Positions 14,635 to 21,860 of a DNA stretch of 55,000 bases are shown one piece after another; positions within the stretch are counted from its first letter, which is position 1, and each line of letters begins with the position of its first letter. Both the position numbers and the translations under genes were made by a program. Origin of the DNA: Neocallimastix lanati (nom. inval.) (Eukaryota; Neocallimastigomycota; Neocallimastigomycetes; Neocallimastigales; Neocallimastigaceae); contig JACVTC010000065.1 of assembly GCA_016946835.1 (NCBI GenBank), positions 857,501 to 912,500 of the forward strand, in the 5' to 3' direction. The notes under the pieces were generated by a model. That model searched no databases, was not told the origin of the DNA, and saw only the letters and a list, made by a program, of their open reading frames with translations.

Positions 14635-14673
14635 TTTTTATTTTTATTTTTATTTACCAAAATATGAAGCCAT
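12624..14673 (-). CDS. RNF181-like: RNF181-like RING-H2 E3 ubiquitin-protein ligase (6 exons)
   Basis: Reading the minus strand, exons 14673-14658, 14141-13892, 13679-13603, 13408-13328, 13048-13020 and 12749-12624 join in frame to 192 residues; every intron is GT...AG and every split codon is compatible. The N-terminus MASYFDDH resembles the start of animal RNF181, and residues 92-107 hold the PPASK...NLPTV segment typical of RNF115/126/181-type ligases. The RING-H2 is complete: C118-x2-C121-x14-C136-x-H138-x2-H141-x2-C144-x10-C155-x2-C158, with the E2-contact PWL before HNTCPICR, then a charged tail ending DPFYG. Such proteins transfer ubiquitin from an E2 to substrates; the substrate here is unknown. 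Exon 1 is only 16 nt and intron 1 (about 516 nt) contains an AAT/poly-A tract, so its boundaries are the least certain part. No transmembrane segment is seen. Confidence 0.9.
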
Positions 14674-14892
14674 GTTATTTTATTATTTATTGAATATTTT
14701 ACTTCGATATAATATATAAAGGATACTTAAAATTATGAGTTTAATATATAATTTATTATTTCTCTTTCTCTTTCTTTTTCTTTTCTTTTCTTTTTTTTTA
14801 TATAAAATATAAATTTCAAGTAATTTCGAAATTTCAAAAATAAAAAAATAATTTATAAAAAAATAAAAAAATTTTAAAAATGATTTTTTTTT

Positions 14893-15013
<121 letters not shown>

Positions 15014-15472
15014 AGAATAATTAGAAAAAAAATAAAAATAAAAAATAAATTAAAAAATTATTATATTAATAATAATATTAATAATTTCTTTTTAATTTTT
15101 TTTTTTTTCCATTTTAGAAAATATAAACAAAATAATTATTAAAAATAATTCTATTATTAATATGTCATATTTTTTTTTTATGTCAGGCCATTTTTTTTTA
15201 TATTTTGATATTTATCAGGCCATTTTTTTTTATAATTCTTTTTAATTATTATTATTATTTTTTTATAATATAATATCTTAAAATGGATTTTTTAATATAA
15301 ATTTTATTTATTATTAATTAATATATAATTTATTAATACATTTTTTTTTCAATTTCTCATATACTAAAATTTGTGGCTTTCTCTATTTTGTAATATTTTT
15401 ATTTTATTTTATTTTACTTTATTTATAAGTTTAACTGTATTAATGATTTTATAATAATTTTATTAATACTAG

Positions 15473-15530
15473 TAGAAAATTTTTATATTAACTAATTAAC
15501 TAATACTTTTATTAATATAAAAATTTTCTA
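15473..15530. repeat. 19-bp perfect inverted repeat with 20-nt spacer
   Basis: The arms TAGAAAATTTTTATATTAA (15473-15491) and its exact reverse complement (15512-15530) flank 20 nt. It could fold as a hairpin, or be the terminal inverted repeats of a very short or collapsed element; it lies just 3' of the gag-like remnant on that remnant's strand. Confidence 0.8.
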
Positions 15531-15579
15531 CAATATCTAAGTTTATTAAATTTTCATTGTTATTATATCTTTATTAACG

Positions 15580-15757
15580 TCAACAGTACTTCATAAGAAG
15601 GTTTGAAAGGTTCATTTTATTGATAGTTTCTGTTAAGAAATCATCAACAGATTTTGTTACTATCTGGATGAATTAGATCATTCAAGATTTTTGGATATGA
15701 TGCAAAAAAATCTTGGATCTGTTCCCAATCTCCAAGATATGCATTATTTTTAGTCAT
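15580..15757 (-). pseudogene. Gag-like retroelement fragment with a frameshift
   Basis: A minus-strand ATG opens a frame beginning MTKNNAYLGDWEQIQDFF and running through a His-Pro-Asp-Ser stretch to a TGA at 15644-15646. One base of shift continues the similarity in a second frame (TKSVDDFLTE..., with NLLMKYC at the end) to a TGA at 15580. Start context, amphipathic character and more balanced codon use suggest the N-terminus of an LTR-retrotransposon gag or another decayed small gene. The family assignment is inference: no zinc knuckle or enzymatic domain survives. A PBS-like motif lies about 360 bp upstream on the same strand. Confidence 0.45.
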
Positions 15758-16723
15758 TATATAAAAAAATCTCTTTTATTTGATTAATCATATTAATTAT
15801 ATTTATATTAAAATTAATAATATAAATAATTATGTCATTAGTTTAGTTATAATAAACAATATAATGTAGTGAAATGTAATATCAATAATGAATATATAAG
15901 CCACAATATATTAATATAAAAATCAATTTATTTAGAATAATTATTTAAATGCTAGTATTTTTTTTATCATAAAATACATTAATAAAAATATATACATTAT
16001 TATAAACCCCCAAATTCTTGATTCTTAATAAATTAAGAGTCTCAAAACTTTTATGGATGAAGTGAATATAAAACTGATACGTAATTAAGGATTTTTAAAA
16101 TAATAATTTCAAGAGACTCTTAATCAATATTTAAAGAAATAAAATTTATAATTTCTTTAACTTTAATAGCCCGAACCAAAGAAAGGATTACAAACGTTCA
16201 TAATAAATATATATTAGTTAATAATAGTTATATTAAATTAAATAAATAATTAAAAACCAATTTAAATAATTCTTTTAATCAATAATTTTAATAGTAAATT
16301 TAAAGATAATAATTAGGCTTAATCAATTTTTTAAAATAAAGAAAAAAGTATAAATACATGTAATTTTTACAATGAACTGAAAAAAAAAAAAAAATTCTTT
16401 AAATATTGACTAAGAGTCTCTTGTAAATTAAAACATAAATAATATTATTTAATTTTAATTGTGGGTAATAAAGTGAATTTCTTGATAAAAAATAAAAATT
16501 TTTTTTTTAATTATATTTTAGCGATCTGTGATAAGAGAATTTCTTTATCTTAACCATTTTAATGTCGAGGCTCTTGATAAATGATAAACCCCCAAAAAAG
16601 AAAAAAAAATATGAAAAATGGAAAAGAAGATTAAAAAAGTAACATTTTGAATATAATTAAAGTGTGGATTAAATAAAATAAAATAAAATAAATATTAAAT
16701 AAAATAATATTAAATATTAAAAT

Positions 16724-16815
<92 letters not shown>

Positions 16816-16914
16816 TAAAAAAAATAAAAAATAAAAAAAAGAGAGAAAAAAATTATAAAATTGAATAAGAGTCATTAAAAAGAAGAAAAAAAAAATTTTA
16901 ACAATAAAAATAAT
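15758..16914. other. AT-rich region with PBS-like motif copies and an AAT microsatellite
   Basis: No gene is visible. The segment holds ATTAAGAGTCTC (about 16032-16043), its reverse complement (about 16113-16124) and a related TAAGAGTCTC (about 16410), similar to the copia primer-binding site at 27565-27579. It also holds two ATAAACCCCCAAA phrases (about 16003 and 16584) and a roughly 90-bp (AAT)n run at 16726-16815. It is probably the wreckage of an LTR and leader upstream of the gag-like fragment. Confidence 0.5.
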
Positions 16915-16920
16915 AAAAAA
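16915..16920 (-). terminator. Pol III terminator T-run after tRNA-Cys
   Basis: On the minus strand six Ts occur 6 nt beyond the tRNA-Cys discriminator base. No run of four or more Ts lies between the two tRNA genes, so this is probably the single terminator of both. Confidence 0.7.
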
Positions 16921-16925
16921 TACTA

Positions 16926-16997
16926 AGGGGCGTTCCGGATTTGAACCGAAGACCTATTGATCTGCAGTCAATTGCTCTACCGCTGAGCTAACACCCC
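16926..16997 (-). tRNA. tRNA-Cys (anticodon GCA)
   Basis: The 72-nt minus-strand sequence folds as a cloverleaf. The acceptor GGGGTGT pairs with ACGCCCC, the D-arm is GCTC...GAGC, the anticodon stem ATTGA/TCAAT closes the loop CTGCAGA (anticodon GCA), and the T-arm carries GGTTCAAATCC. The discriminator is U73, the identity base for tRNA-Cys. There is no intron. It lies 14 nt downstream of tRNA-Ser on the same strand and is followed by a T6 terminator. Confidence 0.97.
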
Positions 16998-17011
16998 TTG
17001 AAATATTGAAG

Positions 17012-17093
17012 CGTCAGCTGCAGGGTTTGAACCTGCGCGGGCAGAGCCCACCAGATTTCAAGTCTGACTCCTTAACCACTCGGACAAACTGAC
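17012..17093 (-). tRNA. tRNA-Ser (anticodon UGA)
   Basis: The 82-nt minus-strand sequence has a 7-bp acceptor (GTCAGTT/AGCTGAC with one G-U), a D-arm with CCGAGTGG, the anticodon stem TCAGA/TCTGG with loop CTTGAAA (anticodon UGA), a long variable arm with a GGGC/GCCC stem typical of class II tRNAs, and the T-arm GCAGG-TTCAAAC-CCTGC. The discriminator is G73, as expected for serine. There is no intron and no terminator before the downstream tRNA-Cys. Confidence 0.97.
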
Positions 17094-17107
17094 CACTTCA
17101 CAATTTT

Positions 17108-17526
17108 TGATACGGGATGAATAAATAAATATAAAAATTAATAATTTTAACACAATAATTATATTAAATAAAGCTTAAATATTTTATTATTATTTATTTA
17201 ATACTTTATTTATAATTATTTAAATTTTACATTAATTACATTTTTTAACATTACTTTTATTATTTTATTTTACTAATTATTACTAACTAAAAATCTCAAT
17301 TAAGGCCTCTCTCTAAGACCTTTTAATTATATTTATTTTCTCTATCTCTAAAATATTATTATTATTTGTTTTTAATAATTCTTATTTTAATTTATTTATT
17401 TTTAATTTTTTTTTATTGTTTATTATTATTTTAAATTATATAATTTTTATTTTAACTTTAATTAATTATATTTTATTATTTTTCTAAATTTATTAATTTT
17501 TATATTTATTTATTCATCCCGTATCA
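17108..17526. repeat. LTR-like element with 37-bp terminal inverted repeats beside tRNA-Ser
   Basis: The element begins TGATACGGGATG and ends CATCCCGTATCA; the outer 37 bp at each end are exact reverse complements and the total is 419 bp. TG...CA ends and the shared TGATAC/GTATCA terminus link it to the other LTR units in the window. It begins 14 bp upstream of the 5' end of tRNA-Ser, where Ty3-type integrases insert near Pol III start sites. Next to it (17527-17570) a G-rich minus-strand stretch, AGGGGACG then CAGCAGGGAGG, could be a polypurine tract. No clear target duplication is visible. Confidence 0.7.
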
Positions 17527-17695
17527 AGACCTCCCTGCTGAAATTAGACTTCGTCCCCTGAAGTCTCTGGAAAAAAAACATTTTAATTATTTATTTTTAT
17601 TTAATTATTTATTTTTATTCATATATTTATTAACATGAATTTTTTGAAATTTCGAAATTTCGAAATGTTAAATTTTAAAATGTAAAATTTTGAAA

Positions 17696-18098
17696 TTATA
17701 AATTTTGAATAACAATTTTTTTTTTTTTTTTTTTGTAATTACGTTCAACTGTTTTCGTGTCTTTCCTTTTATTACTAATTTTAATAATTAATATTTTAAT
17801 AATGATATTTATGCATTTATCATTTTCCCTTTTTACTTTTCTTTTTTCTTTTCTTACTTTTTTACTAATATTTTTAATTGGTTTCTTTTCCAATTTTATT
17901 TCTCTTACTTCAACAATTTTTAATTTCTCCTCAAGTTTAAAATTTATTTTTTTAGTTGAAATTTTATAAATATTATTATAACGTGTTTTTCATTATTATT
18001 TCTCTTGAAATGTCATCAATTCCTTTAATAATATTATTCATTATTCCGTTAATTTTTTTATATTCAATAATATCTTCTAAAATATTTGATTTAGAATT
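17696..18098 (-). pseudogene. Lys-rich hypothetical ORF pair, probably a decayed retroelement or small gene
   Basis: On the minus strand an ATG at 18098 opens MNSKSNILEDIIEYKKING and runs 42 codons to a TAA near 17973. A +1 frame then continues open as a strongly basic segment (KKVRKEKRKVKREN...) to a stop at 17696. The two parts look like one roughly 135-residue protein broken by a frameshift, with a coiled, charged N-terminus and a basic C-terminus like a gag nucleic-acid-binding tail. I recognise no domain; an unrecognised intron is an alternative. Confidence 0.3.
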
Positions 18099-18448
18099 CA
18101 TTTTGGCTTAGTATTTACTTTCTTATTTATTTACTAAAGGCGCATTTAATTAATAAAATATAGTTAATAAATTTTTTTTATAATAAAGATAATAGAAACT
18201 GATTAATACAATTATATAATTAATATACAATCTTATAATAATTCATCAATATTATTATTTATCTCCCTCCTATAAACTAATAATAATTGATAATTATCTC
18301 AAAGATTTATATTCTCTTATTAATTCGTTTAATCAATTATACTATTTTTTTTTATTATATTAAAAATACTATTAAAATATAATTTTATATTAATATGCCT
18401 TTTATAATAATATATCAAATATTATTTATATTATTACAAATAATAAGA

Positions 18449-18487
<39 letters not shown>

Positions 18488-18576
18488 TATAAAATTTATT
18501 TTTAAAAATTATTAATTATTATTATTATTTTCATATTAATTTCCAATATTGCAACGCCCGGATTCTCCACCATTTT

Positions 18577-18867
18577 TGATACGATATTTTTATAATCGTA
18601 TACTTTTATGGGACTTGCAATATTTTATTTGAGGAAAATTAATATATTCTAATAAAACAATTAATAATTTTAACACAATAATTATATTAAATAAAACTTA
18701 AATAATTATAAATAAAGTATTAAATAAATAATAATAAAATATTTAAGTTTTATTTAATATAATTATTGTGTTAAAATTATTAATTGTTTTATTAGAATAT
18801 ATTAATTTTCCTCAAATAAAATATTGCAAGTCCCATATAAGTATACGATTATAAAAATATCGTATCA
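18577..18867. repeat. Near-perfect palindrome: 127-bp arms, 37-nt loop
   Basis: The left arm (18577-18703) and right arm (18741-18867) are reverse complements with a single mismatch over 127 bp. The ends are TGATACGAT...ATCGTATCA, flanked by ATTTT on both sides, a possible target duplication. The arms resemble the 3' portion of the gypsy-type LTRs, including GTGTTA, TTTTATTAGAATATAT and a TTGCA-rich box. So this may be two LTR ends joined head to head, or a foldback/MITE derivative of the LTR. Confidence 0.85.
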
Positions 18868-18871
18868 TTTT

Positions 18872-19642
18872 TGGTACAGTGCCGAACTAAAAATATAATT
18901 TTTAATATAAATAGTAAAGTTAAATAGGAAATAATTATATAATAATTATATATAAATAATAATAATTAAATTTAAAATAAATAAAAAAAATATTAGTAAA
19001 GATAGTAAAAATAATATATAAATTGAACCAATAGGATTTAATAAAAATAAATATATAAATATGAAAGAAAAATGATTTTTTTTTAAAGACGTAGTTTTAA
19101 TTAGATTAGAATTAGGAATTTATAAATCTAAGTTAGGAATACTTAGAAAATAATTATTTTAGTTAAATTTAAAATAAATACTTATAGAAAATAATTATTT
19201 TAGTTAAGTTTAAAATAAATACTTATAGAAAATAATTATTTTAGTTAAATTTAAAATAAATACTTATAGAAAATAATTATTTTAGTTAAATTTAAAATAA
19301 ATACTTATAGAAAATAATTATTTTAGTTAAATTTAAAATAAATACTTATAGAAAATAATTATTTTAGTTAAATTTAAAATAAATACTTATTAAAGTTAAG
19401 GTTTAATTATTCAAGGGAATAGATTAAAATAACTAATAAGTATTTAAAAATAATTAATGTAAAATAATATATATATTTTAATAAAACAAAACGACTACAA
19501 ATATTCTTTTATCTTTTTCTTATTATTTTTATTTAATCTTTTTGTGTGATAATTATTATAATTTTTTTATTAGAATATATAATTTTATAATAAAACTTGC
19601 ATTCACGAACCACCCGATACAATATAAAATTTATTCGCATCA
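18872..19642 (+). repeat. 5' LTR of the Ty3/gypsy element
   Basis: The LTR starts TGGTACAGTGCCGAAC and ends CGCATCA just before the primer site. A reverse-oriented relative (45890-46467) shares the GTGCCGAA start, the interior and the CGAACCACCCGATAC end box, which fixes both boundaries. It carries six tandem 41-bp units absent as an array from the relative. Confidence 0.85.
19145..19390 (+). repeat. Six 41-bp tandem repeats inside the LTR
   Basis: Unit starts are at 19145, 19186, 19227, 19268, 19309 and 19350. Each unit begins AGAAAATAATTATTTTAG and ends AATACTTAT; the second differs by one base. The related LTR at 45890-46467 has one copy, so the array expanded in this element. Confidence 0.95.
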
Positions 19643-19646
19643 AATT

Positions 19647-19660
19647 TGGGGCCCAACGTG
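19647..19660 (+). promoter_or_regulatory. Putative gypsy primer-binding site
   Basis: TGGGGCCCAACGTG lies 4 nt after the LTR end. TGG would pair with the tRNA CCA tail, and GCCCAACGTG is complementary to the 3' acceptor/T-arm of tRNA-Lys(CUU) as I know it from other eukaryotes; the base after TGG differs from that expectation. Confidence 0.55.
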
Positions 19661-19871
19661 TGGGGAAGGAATAAATGAAAGCAAGATAAAATTATATGAA
19701 AATAATAATAGAGCATAATAATTATTAATTTTTTTTTTATTTATTATTATTTTAGTTTGTAATTGATTTAACATTATATTATATATTTTTTTTTTTAATT
19801 ATTATTATTATTATTTTGAATCCATATACATTTTTATATAAAAATATATTATTATTAATTAAATTTTCAAA

Positions 19872-21092
19872 ATGTTTGACGCAACAAAACTATTAAAAGT
19901 ATTACTACTTTTATCCAACTATGGAAGAGATGTTGATAGTTGGATTAATGATTTCCCTAAAGTAATGGCTTTGTACGATATTATTGAACCAAGACAAATA
20001 TTTACATAGGCTAAAGAGGCTGTTGAAGAAGATATTCAAGGCGTTTTAAACTCTCTTATAACAAAAAGAGGTTCAGAAATCAAGTACCCTACAAAAAAGG
20101 AAATTCAAGAAGCAATTGAAGAATATCTGAAGATTACAGAAAGTGAAAAATGTTCTATCTTAAAATCCTTAAAAATTTCTAATGTAGAAACTATAAAGAA
20201 ATTTAATTATAGATACAAAAAGTTATATAATAAGCTTAGTCAAGAATATAGAAAACTTATTACTGTTAAGGATTACACAAACTCTATTAGCTCAAGAGTG
20301 TTCGCATGTTCCAGAGTAATTGTAGCCGAATGTGAAAATGTAACTGAAGCATTCAAAATAGCAGAAATTGCAGAAGACGTCGAAAAAGAAATCATTTCAA
20401 ATACATATCAAGCAATGCCATATACAGGAGGAACCCCTATGATGATTACTCAAACTAATATTAATCAAAACCCAATATTAAATCATTCAATTTATGGTGA
20501 ATTGATAAATGGACAAGCTAATTTAAATTATGGATTAAATTATTATCCTAATAATAATACCTTATTTATAGCAACTAGAAGAAACGATGTACCAAAACAT
20601 TGGGGTCCCAATAATGATAACTATAATATATATAATACACCTAACCCTCAATATAGTGGCTATAATAATGGATATTATAATAACAATAATAATTATAATA
20701 TGAAAAATAATACTCAATTAATGCCGTTTGGAAATTTTAAAAATAGATCATATAATAACAGATATAATCAAAATAACTATACTACGGAGAATTCTACTTT
20801 TACTGTAAAAGGAAATTCTAATAATCAATTCCTTAACAATAATAATATGACAAGTTATGATGTTAATAATTCTCACATGATAAACAATAATAATAATATA
20901 ATTAATGGAAATTCTAATGATCATATGAATAATAGTACAAGAAGAAGAAACCACAATAATGCATCTAGTGGAACTATCATATGTCATAAATGCACCATGC
21001 ACGGTCATAAAGCTTCCGAATGTACATATACTTACAAACAATTGGCGGACATGGAAGAAAAGGGATTAATTAAAACTCCTTTAAATCATTAA
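19872..21092 (+). pseudogene. gag: Ty3/gypsy Gag with zinc knuckle, one internal stop
   Basis: ATG at 19872 starts MFDATKLLKVLLLL. An in-frame TAG at 20007-20009 (codon 46) interrupts the frame, which is otherwise open to TAA at 21090-21092, about 406 codons. The capsid-like part (around residues 75-175) is alpha-helical and charged and is clearly homologous to the decayed gag at 35870-36967 (shared K-F-N-Y/W-R-Y-K-K-L-Y-N core). An Asn/Tyr-rich spacer follows, then a zinc knuckle CHKCTMHGHKASEC (C-x2-C-x4-H-x4-C) for RNA packaging near residue 371. The frame ends just after a -1 slippery heptamer. The TAG may inactivate this copy or be read through; nothing here decides. Confidence 0.85.
21080..21086 (+). 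promoter_or_regulatory. Canonical -1 ribosomal frameshift heptamer T TTA AAT
   Basis: In the gag frame the codons are CCT TTA AAT CAT TAA, so the heptamer has the X XXY YYZ form and the gag stop follows 3 nt later. Slipping -1 enters the frame that continues through the Asn-rich linker. Downstream GAAG...CTTC and ATGGG...CCCAT pairings could form the stimulatory stem. Confidence 0.75.
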
Positions 21093-21469
21093 ATGGGAGA
21101 AGGACAACTTCCATGAAACAAACCCATGACAATAGTTTTAATAATAATTTTGATAATAAACAAAATTATAATAATAACATAAACGACAATCAAAATAATA
21201 ATTATTTTATGACGACAATACCAACTAACTCATTAATGACCAATAGTAACAATAGTAACCATAACAATATGACACTTTCAAAAAAATTTCCTAATCAAGA
21301 AGATCAATCACATTTATATAACACAGAAATTGTGGCGGCTGCTACAAGGAAATCAAAACCAAAATTGAATAAAGTTAAACCATATGATAAGAATAATACA
21401 ATAAATAATTTAAAAGATCAACCTACCCCTATAATTACGTCAGCAATGAGTCGTAATACTAATTTATCT

Positions 21470-21515
<46 letters not shown>

Positions 21516-21520
21516 GTTAT

Positions 21521-21840
21521 TGTTAGCTTTATTAAATTTAGATCTATAATAATATTCCTTATGGAATATGGTATACAAGGGAAATAAGTGTATGATCTAT
21601 CTTTCAGCTTTAAATAAGTAATAAAGTCACATGTTACAACATGCGTTTTCCATAACATAAAATAAATTAAAAATTAATTAAATAAATATTAAAAGATAAT
21701 TAACATAGATTTATACAAGACGATAGATCATAATACATTTAAGTAATCATTAAATATAAATAAATAAATACACATAAATATAAATAAATACTATAAATAA
21801 ATAAATTAAATATATAGTTAAATTATGAGTGCAGTCAACA
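21521..21840 (-). repeat. 3' LTR of the copia element
   Basis: This 320-bp copy matches 27580-27899 without a difference that I can find. On the element's strand it follows the polypurine tract; its plus-strand ends are TGTTAGC and TCAACA. Confidence 0.97.
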
Positions 21841-21852
21841 CTCCCCCTCAAA
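21841..21852 (-). promoter_or_regulatory. Copia polypurine tract
   Basis: On the element's strand TTTGAGGGGGAG abuts the 3' LTR, the expected position for the plus-strand DNA primer during reverse transcription. It overlaps the sequence just after the pol stop. Confidence 0.85.
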
Positions 21853-21860
21853 TAATATTT

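Noticed and set aside
17757-17969. 70-residue plus-strand hydrophobic frame
   Set aside because: Antisense to the Lys-rich minus-strand frame; its Leu/Phe/Ile content is the mirror of Lys/Glu/Asn codons.
19145-19390. Regular 41-bp repeats as a CRISPR array
   Set aside because: Units are contiguous with no unique spacers, inside an LTR of a eukaryotic retrotransposon.
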